Below are positions 14,771-24,839 of a DNA stretch of 64,000 bases, one piece after another; positions within the stretch are counted from its first letter, which is position 1, and every line of letters starts with the position of its first letter. The stretch covers positions 173,369 to 237,368 of the forward strand of contig CAVSWC010000005.1 of assembly GCA_963731585.1 (NCBI GenBank), written 5' to 3'. Both the position numbers and the translations under genes were made by a program. Source of the DNA: CANKHA01 sp963731585 (GTDB taxonomy: Bacteria; Pseudomonadota; Alphaproteobacteria; Rhizobiales; Xanthobacteraceae). The notes beneath the pieces were generated by a model, which worked only from the letters and a program-made list of their open reading frames with translations, was not told the origin of the DNA and ran no database searches.

Positions 14771-17547
14771 ATGGGTTTGTCTGAGCGCATCACCCCAAGA
14801 CCTTTGTTGCCCGAACCGTTCGAGCAATGGTTTGCGGCCCGCGGCTGGACTCCTCGTACGCACCAGCTCGATCTGTTGGCCAAGGCGCGGGCGGGGCGAT
14901 CGGCGCTGCTGATCGCGCCCACCGGCGCGGGCAAGACACTGGCGGGGTTTCTGCCCACGCTGGTGGAGCTGTATGAACAGCGTTCTGCTTCGCCGCGCGC
15001 ACAGAGCGCTCCCTCCCCCCGAATCCCGGGCTTGCCCGCGATCCGCATTTTCGTGCGCAAGTCGGGCAGGCACGACTTGCGTCGGGGAGGGTCAGGGAGG
15101 GGGGTACGCAGCAAACTCCGCGTCCGAAAATTCACCCCCCTCGCGACAGTCGCGGACCTCGTCCGCAACTGTCGACCTCCCCCGCAAGGGGGGAGGTGAC
15201 GAACAACATGCGCCGCGCGCAGCCATACGCAGATTGATCTCCACCGGCCGGGATATCCGCCGCGAAGGCGGGTTGCACACGCTCTATATCTCGCCGTTGA
15301 AGGCGCTGGCGGTCGATATCGCCCGCAATCTGGAAACACCGGTAGCGGATATGGGCCTGCCCATCCGCCTGGAGACGCGCACCGGCGACACCCCGGTGTC
15401 GAAGCGCCAACGCCAGCGCCGCGATCCGCCCGACATCCTGCTCACCACCCCGGAGCAGGTCGCTTTGCTGCTCGCTTCCGCCGACGCGCCTTTTCTGTTC
15501 GGCTCGCTCAAGCGCGTGGTGCTGGATGAGCTGCATTCGCTGGTCACCTCCAAGCGCGGCGATCTGCTCTCGCTTGGGTTGGCGCGGCTATTTCGGCTGG
15601 CGCCGCAACTCACCAGCGTCGGGCTTTCCGCCACCGTTGCTGAGCCGGACGATCTCTGCCGCTTCCTGCTGCCACAGCCGATGGACGGTGAAGCGCGCGC
15701 CGATCTTGTCGTCGCGGGGGGCGCCGCCGCACCGGAAGTCTCCATGCTCGACACCAAGGAGCATCTGCCCTGGGCCGGGCATGGCGCACGCCATGCGCTC
15801 GGCGAAATTTACGATCTGATCAAGCGCCATAAGACCACGCTGATTTTCGTCAACACGCGGAGCCAGGCGGAAGGCCTGTTTCAGGATCTCTGGCGCATGA
15901 ACGACGACAACCTCGCCATTGCGCTGCATCACGGCTCGCTCGATGTCGGCCAGCGTCGCCGCGTGGAAGACGCCATGGCGGAGGGCAAGTTACGCGCGGT
16001 GGTCTGCACATCCTCGCTCGATCTCGGCGTGGACTGGGGCGATGTCGATCTGGTCATCAACGTCGGCGCGCCGAAAGGCTCTTCGCGTCTGATGCAGCGC
16101 ATCGGCCGCGCCAATCACCGCCTCGACGAGCCATCGCGCGCGGTGCTGATCCCGGCCAACCGCTTCGAGGTGCTGGAGTGTCAGGCCGCGCTTGGCGCCG
16201 TCGCGGACAATGCGCAGGACACACCGCCCGCGCGCACCGGTGCGCTCGACGTGCTGGCGCAGCATGTGCTCGGCTGTGCGGTGGGCGAGCCGTTCCGCAG
16301 TGATGATCTCTACAACGAAATCCGCGCGGCCGCGCCTTACTCAGCGCTCACGCGCAAGGATTTCGACGACGTCGTCGATTTCGTCGCCACCGGCGGCTAT
16401 GCGCTGAAGGCCTACGAACGCTTCGCCAAAATCCGCCCGGGGCAGGACGGACGCTGGCGCATCACGCATCCGCGTATCGCACAGCGCTACCGCATGAACG
16501 TCGGCACCATCGTTGAGGCCGATATGCTGAAGGTGCGGCTGGTGCGTTCGCGCGGGGGCAAAACCGCCATTCCGCGCGGCGGGCGGCTGCTCGGCCAGGT
16601 GGAGGAATATTTCATCGAGACACTGGCGCTCGGCGATACCTTCGTCTTCGCGGGGGAAATCCTGCGCTACGAAACGCTGGTTGAGGACGAGGTCTATGTC
16701 TCGCGCGCCGCGGACGAAGACCCGAAAGTCCCCGCTTATGAAGGCGGCAAGTTCCCGCTTTCGACTTACCTCGCCGCGCGCGTGCGCGATCTCATCGCCG
16801 ATCACCACGCCTGGCGCGCACTGCCGGACACAGGTGCGCGAATGGCTGGAGATCCAGGAATGGCGCTCGCTCCTGCCGCCGGCGGGCGATCTGCTGGTGG
16901 AAACCTTTCCGCGCGCCAGCAAGCATCATCTGGTCTGCTACCCGTTCGAAGGCCGGCTCGCCCACCAAACGCTCGGAATGCTTTTGACGCGGCGGCTGGA
17001 GCGCGCGCGCCTGCGCCCGCTCGGTTTTGTCGCCAACGAATATGCGTTGGCGGTATGGACGCTGGGCGATGTCGGCCAGGCCATCGAGGACGGCAGATTG
17101 TCGCTGGCGGCGCTGTTCGACGAGGACATGCTGGGCGACGACCTGGAAGCCTGGCTTGCGGAATCCGCGCTGATGAAGCGCACCTTCCGCACCTGCGCCA
17201 TCATCGCCGGGCTGATCGAGCGACGCTTTCCGGGCGAGGAAAAATCCCGCCGGCAGGTCACGATCTCGACCGATCTGGTCTATGACGTGCTGCGCAAGCA
17301 TCAGCCCGACCATGTGCTTCTCCGCGCCGGGCGGGCGGATGCGGCGACGGGCTTGCTCGACATCCGCCGTCTTGGCACCATGCTCGCGCGCATCAGGGGG
17401 CGAATCATCCACAAGGCGCTCGACCGCGTTTCGCCGCTGGCGGTGCCGGTGATGCTGGAGATCGGCCGCGAGTCGGTTTATGGCGAGGCATCGGATGTGC
17501 TGCTGGCGGAAGCCGCCGACGAACTGGTGAAGGAGGCGATGGGGTGA
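14771..17547 (+). CDS. Ligase-associated DEXH helicase (Lhr-like), two frame breaks
   Basis: The start is ATG 14771 (MGLSERITPRPLLPEPFEQWF). Walker A is APTGAGKTLAGF, the DEXH box is VLDELHSLVTSKRG, the SAT-like motif is GLSATVAEPDD and motif VI is QRIGRANHR. A C-terminal winged-helix/Lhr-core region follows. The gene reads in three successive frames: frame one to about 14985, frame two from about 15200 to 16830, frame three from about 16830 (QVREWLEIQ) to 17547. The first break falls within an inserted GC-rich repeat at 15010-15199, where both frames are open for over 200 bp, so one indel anywhere there restores fusion. The second is a single-base slip near 16828-16840. It is part of the four-gene repair module. 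Confidence 0.82.
15010..15199. repeat. GC-rich palindromic repeat inside helicase gene (copy D)
   Basis: The block opens with CCCTCCCCCC, contains GGGGAGGGTCAGGGAGGGGG in the middle, and closes with CCTCCCCCGCAAGGGGGGAGG. It separates Walker A (TGAGKTLAG) from motif Ia (LHTLYISPLKALA). The total length is not a multiple of three relative to the two helicase frames. Homopolymer runs here are likely sites of sequencing error. Confidence 0.7.
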
Positions 17548-18370
17548 ACGTATTGCTGGAACGCGAGCCTTTCTGCTCCATTCCCGCGCAGGGGAGGGTC
17601 GGGGGGAGTGCGACGCGAGCAAGACTTCCGTTGGTTCACGCCCCTCCCGGACCGCTTCGCGGTCCGACCTCCCTCGCGGGGACGAGCGGAAAGATCTGAG
17701 TCGCGGTATCGCCGGTATCCATCTCACCGCCGATTGCGGCGGCGCACTCTATTGGCCGGAGGAAGGTCTGCTCGTTGTCTCCGATCTGCACCTGGAAAAG
17801 GGATCGAGCTTCGCCCAGCGCGGCGTGTTCCTGCCGCCTTACGACACCGCGGCGACCCTGGCGCGGCTCGGCCTGTTGATCGCGCGCTACGCGCCGCGTT
17901 GCGTGATCGCACTGGGGGATAATTTCCACGACGGCGGCGGCGCGGATCGCCTGCACGACAGCGACCGCGGCAATTTGCGCGCGCTGCAGCGCGGCCGCGA
18001 CTGGATCTGGATCACCGGCAACCATGATCCTGAACCTGCCAAGCGCATCGGTGGGCGCTTTGTCGCTATTTTGGCGGTGGGTGCGCTAACCTTCCGGCAT
18101 GAACCGACGAGGAAGGCGCCGGACGGCGAGATCGCCGGGCATCTGCATCCGGTGGCGCGGGTGACGCAGCGCGGCCGCACCGTCAGCCGCCGCTGCTTCG
18201 CCGTCAACGGCAGGCAGGCCGTGATGCCGGCTTTCGGCGCTTATACCGGCGGCCTTAACATCCGCCACCATGCCTTTGCCGAAGTGTTTGGCACGCTTGC
18301 CTTCAGCGCGCATATGCTGGGCGACGGACGGCTTTACGCCTTCACCGCCAAGCGCTGCCTGCCGGACTGA
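17544..18370 (+). CDS. pdeM: Ligase-associated DNA damage response endonuclease PdeM, frame-broken N terminus
   Basis: The likely start is GTG 17544 (MNVLLERE), overlapping the helicase stop by 4 bp. That frame stops at about 17698, while the conserved calcineurin-like phosphoesterase domain is open one frame over from before 17600. The metal motifs are clear: VVSDLHLEKGSSF, VIALGDNFHDGGG, WITGNHDPEP and GEIAGHLHPV. No ATG, GTG or TTG exists in the domain frame upstream of GTG 17825, which would cut off the first motif. The join must therefore lie in the inserted repeat at 17588-17690. Either one indel there is a sequencing error or the protein is truncated. It is the fourth member of the repair module. 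Confidence 0.78.
17588..17690. repeat. GC-rich palindromic repeat inside pdeM (copy E)
   Basis: AGGGGAGGGTCGGGGGGAGT and CGCCCCTCCCGGACCGCTTC followed by GCGGTCCGACCTCCCTCGCG show the same C-rich/G-rich arms as the other copies, with an extra internal hairpin ACCGCTTCGCGGT. It sits between the first codons and the conserved domain of pdeM. Confidence 0.65.
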
Positions 18371-18375
18371 AAGGC

Positions 18376-19317
18376 CTAATCAGGCGTGATGGGCGTCGTG
18401 CTGCCGCGATTGACGTTCCCGGCGGTGTTATTCGTCCCGTAGGATTCGATCACGCCGCCGCTGCTCGTGATAAATCCGGTCGAGTTTCCGCTGACCGTCG
18501 AGTCGCCGATCCGGACCGTTGCACCTGCCCCAGACACACTCACGCCAAAGCTGTTGTTGACAAGAGCGGTGCGATCGACGCTGACCGCGGTCGTGCCGGT
18601 GCCACTTTCCGAGACTTCGAGACCCGCGGATCCGTGACCAGCCGAAACGCTGTCACGCACGGTTCCTTTGACCGATCCGGTGGTATCCGTTCCTCGGATA
18701 ATAACTCCAGTATTGCCGCCTGTGGAATTTTCAGCCCGGACACGGTTGAGCGTTGCGAGCACGCTGGCATTTCCGCTAGGCCGAATGAAAATGGAGGCTG
18801 CTGAACTGCCAACTACGGCAGTGTCCGAAATGAAAAGTTCGCTGGTTCCGGTAGAGGGCACATACTCAATTCCAAATCCCCCATCTCGGATGATGCAGTT
18901 CTGTACATGCAATGACTTTCCAGAGATGAAGGAAATGCCGTTGCTGAAGTTGCTCGTCACGTTGATCGTGAGGCCTTCCAGTAAAACAACATCCTCAGCA
19001 CGAGCCTGGATCGCGATGGCGTCTCCATTGTCGGGAGGATTAACAAGGGCCACTTCCCCCCTGGCAATAATGCTGATCGCCTTGGTAATGGTTACCGGGC
19101 CAAAATTGCCGGAGGAGAGGACGTTGATTGATCCGCGATTGCCGGTCTTGCTCTGCGCGAAAGCAAAGGTCTTGCACGGCGCGGCGATCTGGCAGTTGCC
19201 GGTGTCTGTGCCGGTGCCTGAAACCCAAGTTTGAGCTGCAGCGTAAGCGGTTGGAGAGCCAGTCAGTAGAGCACAGGCGGTAGCGATCACGCCGAGAGGC
19301 AATGAAAAACGACGCAT
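18376..19317 (-). CDS. Secreted right-handed beta-helix protein
   Basis: This 313-aa protein has a signal peptide (hydrophobic residues 5-24, cleavage near AYA-AAQT). The rest is low in charge and rich in Gly, Ser, Thr and Val. Recurrent short strands such as SLHVQNCIIRDG, SELFISDTAVVGSS and GATVRIGDSTVSGNSTG are the pattern of a parallel beta-helix (pectate-lyase/NosD-like repeats). An opening GTGTDTGNCQIAAPCKTFAFA resembles the first coil of secreted polysaccharide-associated helices. No catalytic residues can be assigned. It is convergent with pdeM (5-bp gap) and has no operon partner. Confidence 0.65.
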   Translation of the reverse strand: MRRFSLPLGVIATACALLTGSPTAYAAAQTWVSGTGTDTGNCQIAAPCKTFAFAQSKTGNRGSINVLSSGNFGPVTITKAISIIARGEVALVNPPDNGDAIAIQARAEDVVLLEGLTINVTSNFSNGISFISGKSLHVQNCIIRDGGFGIEYVPSTGTSELFISDTAVVGSSAASIFIRPSGNASVLATLNRVRAENSTGGNTGVIIRGTDTTGSVKGTVRDSVSAGHGSAGLEVSESGTGTTAVSVDRTALVNNSFGVSVSGAGATVRIGDSTVSGNSTGFITSSGGVIESYGTNNTAGNVNRGSTTPITPD

Positions 19318-19405
19318 GTGAAGTCCCCTTCCCTAGGCTGGTGGGGGTCTCAACACGATTGCCCCCGGGTGGGACTTTACCATAGCAACGAATGAGAGTG
19401 CCGGA

Positions 19406-20188
19406 TTAATCCCTGCGGAATACCACGCTGGCGAACCAACCGGTGAGCAGCGCCAGCATGGCCGTTGCCAGACCGTAGAGCAGGCTATAGTCGCGCGCGG
19501 CGACAGCGACGAATTGCTCGAAGCCGACCTTGATCACTTCCAGCGCCGAGGTGGACTGCGCGACCATCGCGCCGTCGGCGAACAGCTTCACGTCAACCTC
19601 GTAAATGCCGAACGGCACATTCGGCGGCATCGGAACGTCCGCCCGGAACAGGGTCGGCGTGAGGAAGGTCACGGCACTTTCGCGTCCGACATAGAGCCCG
19701 TGCTCCTTCTTGAGCCGCACGAAGGCTTGCCGGAACGGATCCTCTTTCACGACGTCAGCGATGTCCGGACCGATGCGTTGCGGCAGCTGGAAATTGTCGA
19801 AACCGACCTGCAACCGGCGCAGCGTATCGGCGTCGGCGATGGCTTCCGTCGGCTTGTTGGAAAGCACGGCAAGATAGCTCGGCACATTCACGAAGGTGCG
19901 CGCGTCGACATTGACCCAGATGCCGAACACGCGGCTTTTGCGGCGCGTGCGCTCGGTGTCGCGCGGCCCGGCCACCGTGACCACCACGTCATAGCCGCCG
20001 CGCCGCGCTACCGCGGCCTGTTCGCCCTCGACGCTGCCGAACAACACGAGGTCGACGCCGGTATAGCTCGAGGTCACCATCACGCGATGGTTGGAAAGCG
20101 AGATGACCAGCCGCTCGGCCATGGCGGGCGCAGCTGTGAAGGCCAGCAGCCCGGCGAGCCAAACAGTGGTAAGGCGTCGTCCGTTCAT
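19406..20188 (-). CDS. TIGR02186-family membrane-anchored periplasmic protein
   Basis: This 260-aa protein starts at ATG 20188 (MNGRRLTTVW). It has a signal peptide (residues 8-24), a periplasmic domain of about 200 residues and a single C-terminal transmembrane helix (YGLATAMLALLTGWFASVVF) ending in RRD. Segments such as RLVISLSNHRVMVTSSYTG and GIWVNVDARTFVNVPSYLA match the uncharacterised TIGR02186 family. Its start codon overlaps the stop of the upstream TauE-type gene by 4 bp, a pairing that suggests a joint membrane complex. The function is unknown. Confidence 0.78.
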   Translation of the reverse strand: MNGRRLTTVWLAGLLAFTAAPAMAERLVISLSNHRVMVTSSYTGVDLVLFGSVEGEQAAVARRGGYDVVVTVAGPRDTERTRRKSRVFGIWVNVDARTFVNVPSYLAVLSNKPTEAIADADTLRRLQVGFDNFQLPQRIGPDIADVVKEDPFRQAFVRLKKEHGLYVGRESAVTFLTPTLFRADVPMPPNVPFGIYEVDVKLFADGAMVAQSTSALEVIKVGFEQFVAVAARDYSLLYGLATAMLALLTGWFASVVFRRD

Positions 20189-21111
20189 GGCGTGCCCTCC
20201 GCCATGCGCAACGAGAAAAGGTCCTGCGGGTTGATCACCAATTGATAGGCGAAGCGCAGGCCCACCACCAACACCAGGAGGCCGAGCAACAGGCGCAGCC
20301 ATTCGCCTGCCATCTTATGACCGGCGCGCGCGCCGAATTGCGCCCCGATCACGCCGCCCACCATCAGGATCAGCGCCAGCACCGCGTCAACCTGATGGTT
20401 GGTCACCGCGTGCATCACGGTGGCGGACGCCATTGTGACCAGCGTCAGCACCATGGAAGTGCCGATCACGGTCGCGGTGGGCACGCGCAGGAAATAGATC
20501 AGCATCGGCACCAGCAGGAAGCCGCCGCCGATACCCATGACGGCGCCGATGAACCCGATGATGAATCCGATCACCCAGATCGGGATTGCCGAGACGTAAA
20601 TCCGCGAGCGCTTGAAGCGGAACTTGATCGGCAGCCCGTGAAACCAGAGATGGCTTCCCGCGCGGCGCAACACCACCGGCCTGCCTGAGCGCGCACGCAG
20701 GATCGCCCGGATGCTCTCCGATGCCATCAGGCTGCCGACCACGCTGAGCAGCGTCAGGTAAGACAATCCGATCATCAGGTCGAGTTGGTCGAGCGCGCGC
20801 ATGACGGTGAACAGCCACACGCCGGTCGCGGTGCCGAGAATGCCACCGCCCAGCAGCATCAGGGCAAGCGGCGGATCGACCGCGTTACGCCGCCAATAGG
20901 AGATCGCGCCCGAACAGGATGAGGCAGCGATGTGGCTCGCCACGCTTGCCACGGCCACGCCAGGGTTGACGCCGACAAAGATCAACAGCGGCGTCATCAG
21001 AAAGCCGCCGCCGATGCCGAACATGCCGGAGATGAAGCCCACCGCCAGCCCCATCCCGAGAATGAGGAAAACGTTGACCGGAAGGTCGGCGATCGGAAGA
21101 TAGATCTGCAC
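20185..21111 (-). CDS. TauE/SafE-family permease, paired with TIGR02186 protein
   Basis: This 308-aa permease starts at GTG 21111. Two repeats carry the family loops SGMFGIGGGFLMTPLLIF and GAVMGIGGGFLLVPMLIYF, with about eight transmembrane segments in all and a cytosolic loop rich in Arg near residue 150. The family exports sulfite or sulfonate-like anions. It is the first gene of a two-gene unit with the TIGR02186 protein (4-bp overlap). Unlike the shorter TauE-type protein at 8879, this one has both canonical GIGGGF motifs. Confidence 0.84.
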   Translation of the reverse strand: MQIYLPIADLPVNVFLILGMGLAVGFISGMFGIGGGFLMTPLLIFVGVNPGVAVASVASHIAASSCSGAISYWRRNAVDPPLALMLLGGGILGTATGVWLFTVMRALDQLDLMIGLSYLTLLSVVGSLMASESIRAILRARSGRPVVLRRAGSHLWFHGLPIKFRFKRSRIYVSAIPIWVIGFIIGFIGAVMGIGGGFLLVPMLIYFLRVPTATVIGTSMVLTLVTMASATVMHAVTNHQVDAVLALILMVGGVIGAQFGARAGHKMAGEWLRLLLGLLVLVVGLRFAYQLVINPQDLFSLRMAEGTP

Positions 21112-21263
21112 AGACGAAAATCCGCCGGTTCAGGGCCGGTGTCCCGTGTTCTTGCGGGAGGCGGGGTCGGCGCGCGACCCGCCTAGCTTGTACGACAAGT
21201 CGTAAGGGACCGTAACCTGCCAGCGTGAAAGCTGCGCCGCGCCCAAAGAACGCGGCGGGAGGC

Positions 21264-24200
21264 TCATCGGCTGCCGACGGTGGCGGGCGCATTGCGCTTC
21301 GGCTTGGCCGGAGCGGGCGCCATCGAAGTGGGAGAGGCTGCATCCCAGCCGCCGGCCGGCAGCGTCGCCGTGGTGGCGGCTTCGGGCTGCTGCTGCGGGA
21401 CAAAGGACTGGACCGCCAGCTTCGCCGTCGCGAGCGATTGCGGGTCGAGCCGCTTGCCGACCTCGCCGCGTTTCTTTTCCGCTTCTTCGTCGCCCTGGGC
21501 GGCCGCAAGCGCAAACCATTTGTAAGATTCGACGAGGTTCTGATCGACGCCGATGCCGCGCGCATAGAGGATAGCCAGATTATACTGGCTGTCGGAGACA
21601 CCGTGGTCGGCCGCCAGTCGGAACCATTGCGCCGCCGTACGATAGTCCGGCTTCACCGCGGCGCCTTCGGCATAGAGTACCGCGAGGTTATGCATGGCCT
21701 CGGCGTTGCCCTGCTCGGCAGCGGCCTTGTAGAGCCGGCGAGCGGTTTCGATGTCCTTCTTACCGCCGATGCCCTTTTCGTACAGGCCCGCCAGCCGCAA
21801 TTGCGCCATGGCCAATCCCTGCTTGGCCGCGAGCTCAAGCCAGCGTACGGCCTCAGATGCGTTGGCCGTGACGCCACGACCTTCCGCATAGCGCATGCCT
21901 ACTTCGTATTCCGCCGACGCATCGCCAGCCGCGGCTGCCGCCCGCAAAGCCGGCGCCGCCGATCGCCGGCGGCAGCTTGTCGGCACTCGGTGCAGGCTGT
22001 GCCGAGGGAAGCATGGACGGGTTCAGCCAGGTCGGCAGTGGGTAGGACGTCGCTGGCGCGGAGTTTTGCAATGAGCCCGTCGCATCGGGCGAGGAAGGAA
22101 CCTCCGAGCTCTGCGCAGATGGCGACTCGGCCGTTACCGGCAGTGGCTCGCCCGCAAGCGGTGTGATCTGCGCCCCGCTCGGCTCCAATGTGCCGGCGAT
22201 CTCGGTGGTCGATACCGTGTCAACGGAGTCGATCAGGTTCGTGGCGATGCGCAGTCCGCCGCCCGCGATCAGGATCACGCCGGCGCCAACAAAGAGCGAA
22301 CGCACGCGTTGGGAAAAGCTCTTGCCGGTTTTATCTTCAGATCCCTGCTGCGAGGCGGCGGCGCGCAAGTCGGCTGTCGTCGGATCGGCCGCGGCGGCCT
22401 TGGCGGCGCGGCGGGCGGCGGCGATGAAATTCGATGTGTTGCTAGGATCGGAGGAGTTCGACCCTGTCGGGCCGAGTGCCGCTTCGGAGGCGGCGATCCG
22501 GTCCGCGGGCGAGGCGGTGAGGCCCCCTTGCGGGCTGAAACCCGGCTCGATGGGATGATCCGGCGGCAAATGGGGATCGATCGGTGCGCGCATCGCTTGG
22601 GCATTCGCCCGTGCCATCGCGGCCGTGGCTTGCGCATGGGCAACCGCCCGGCTCGGCGGGGGGGACACCTCGGCAGCGGGAGGTCGAGGCGCGAAAACCG
22701 CCGGCAGGCCGGGAGGCGGCTGCATTTCCAGCTGCGCGGCCGCCGGTACCGGATGGGGCTGAGCTCCAGGTTCGGGCTGCGGCTGCGCCTGAGACCGGTT
22801 CTCGCGCTTATCGTTTTCCAACATCGCCAGCCGGTCCACCACATGGCCGAGCGTGCCGTGCACAGCTTCAAGCGAGCTCTGCGTGCGCACTAGATCGCGT
22901 TGCAGGCCATCCACCTGCGGCGCTACTGCTGCCGCACTTGCGCTGCGCTGGTTTTCAATATGCATCAGGAGGTCGGCGAGGCCGCGTTCGACCGCTTCAA
23001 GCTGGCTGATGCGTGCGCCGGAGGCGTCAAGCTTCTCCACCAGGCCGGCCATGCGGTTCTCGAGATTACCGAAGGCCACGTCATCGGCGCGCGAATCCTG
23101 CAGGCGTTCGATCTTGTCGGACAGACCTTGGATCACAGCTTCGAGCTGCGGCGGCACGCTGCCGCCGTTCTGCACGCGCGATTCGAGCGCATCGGCAATG
23201 TGCGCGACACGCTGATCAAGAACTTCCAGGGCATTGCTGTGGTCAACACCAGCGGCACCGGAGGTGGCCGCCTGATCCATCTTCTCGGCCAGCGCATGCA
23301 CCTCAGCGGTCAGCTGGCGCAGCGCCTCGTTGGCAATGCCGCGCATCGCCGAAACGTTGGCTTCAAGTTGCTGGAACGCGCCCGGGTCCGCCGCCGAACT
23401 GCCGAGCCTGTCGATCTTCTGCGCCAGGCTGTGGACCGCTTCGCGGAAGTCCAGATTTTCCGCCGGCCGGAGCTTAGGCAGCGTTTCGAGGACTTCCGCC
23501 AATCCCCGCTCAACGGAGGCGAGCGTGTTGTTGTCCACGCCGGCATGGCGCCTGTTGTCGAGGCGGGAAGCGAGCGCGCGGACTTCGCCTTTCAGCGCTT
23601 CGATGGCGCGCTCCGGCATGGCATCCAGCAGCGTGCGGGAGACCTCGCCCAGCGTCTGCTGCAGGTCGGCAATGCCCTGCTCGAGTTGCGGCTGCTGCCG
23701 CAGCGTCTCGATCTGACTGGTGATGTGACGCAGATGTTGTTCCAGCCCGGAGAGGTCCTGTACCGGCACTGGGGCGGGTTGTACGGCCACCTCGGGCTGC
23801 ATGGGCGCAGCAGGCTGGGCGTCCGCGCGTTGCGGTCCGAAAACTGGAGCATCCGGATCGGCGTCGAGCGCCTGCATCCGCGCGGTGATTTCCGCCATAG
23901 CCTGATCGACATCGGGCGTCCAGCCATCGGCGGGCGCGGCGGCAGGCGGCTCGGTCATCTCGGCCGGTGGCGGCGGCGCATAAGCCGGCGCGGCATCCGC
24001 CGGCTCTGCCGGGATCGCACGGCGGGCATTGACCAGTTCGTCCATTCGCCGTTCGAGCCGAGCGATGGCCTCCGCCAACTGGCGGTCGCGGTTGTGATTG
24101 TCGGACAGCGGGGCGTATGCCTCCGGCCATCGCGCGGCTGGCGGATACGGCAAGCGCGGCGCGGGCGCCTGATGCAATCGCTCGAGCTGGCGGGTCAATT

Positions 24201-24351
24201 CGTTGAGGCGCTCATGCACGGCGAAAAGCTGGTCGCCATCGTGCTCGTTGTAGCCCCTGCGCGGCAGCCAGCCTTCCTCATCGGCGTCCCTCGCCACCTC
24301 GCGCGGATTGGGACGGGTGCCTTTCACTTTCCACGGAATGCCCAGTTTCAT
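21264..24351 (-). CDS. PodJ-like coiled-coil/Sel1-repeat protein, frameshifted
   Basis: The start chosen is ATG 24351 (MKLGIPWKVKG); GTG 24363 is also possible. The N-terminal two thirds are acidic and Gln/Ala-rich, with several coiled-coil stretches (ERLNELTRQLERLH, LEQHLRHITSQIETL, EAVERGLADLLMHIE). A proline-rich segment, one transmembrane helix (VGAGVILIAGGGLRIATNL, about residue 695) and a second Pro/Ser linker follow. After a one-base frame break at about 21955-21965 come four or so Sel1-type repeats (AAAGDASAEYEVGMRYAEGRG; AEQGNAEAMHNLAVLYAEG). This is the architecture of PodJ/localisation-factor proteins that mark a cell pole. The total is about 1,030 residues when joined. Confidence 0.72.
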
Positions 24352-24839
24352 GCCCACGCCCACGTTGCCCAGGAGGAACGGAAGCCCGATGCCCCAGCTG
24401 AACCAGCGCTTTAGGCGAAACGAATGGGCGGCGCGGTCCTTTTCCTCAGACCGGAGTTTTCCTTTTTTATGGTAAACAACCGGTTAAGAATCGGTCGTTG
24501 TCGGCGGATTGTTAAGAAACGCCGACATTTTCGCGGGGTCGGAGAACCGCGCCGACATCGCGATCTCCTCGCGCAAGCGCTGGCGCAATACGAGCCTGGC
24601 AGCGAACTGGCGAAGTGCTGGCCGTGACATATCTTGAGCGCAATGTCTGTGGGGGTTTCGCCGTATGGCGGCGAGGAACATAAGCAGGCGCAGATACTTA
24701 GTAGCAAGGGGTGGGCTCGGCGCCCGTCGGCCCTAACGCTAATGTAATCTGAATACGTGATCCTGATGCCATTCGCCGGCGGGCCTTTTCGCGCCTGGGA
24801 TGGCCGCATTGCTGCAATCGCCAAGGCGCGGAGACGACC
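24352..24839. other. Intergenic, possible lost N-terminal extension on minus strand
   Basis: On the minus strand the PodJ-like frame stays open upstream of its first start codon, to a TAA at about 24484-24486. It encodes about 40 residues that include a hydrophobic stretch (WFSWGIGLPFLLGNVGVG) but no ATG, GTG or TTG. Beyond that the region up to the acyl-CoA dehydrogenase start holds no convincing gene. An AT-rich part at 24460-24520 may carry promoters for the divergent genes. Confidence 0.4.

Noticed and set aside
10714..18370. The repair cluster as a LigD/Ku non-homologous end-joining system
   Set aside because: No Ku gene and no polymerase domain are present; the ligase, MBL exonuclease, DEXH helicase and PdeM set matches the separate ligase-associated damage response module.
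22900..24414. A 504-residue open frame on the plus strand opposite the PodJ-like gene
   Set aside because: Composition is His/Arg-rich as expected for the antisense of a Gln/Ala-rich gene; no domain is seen.
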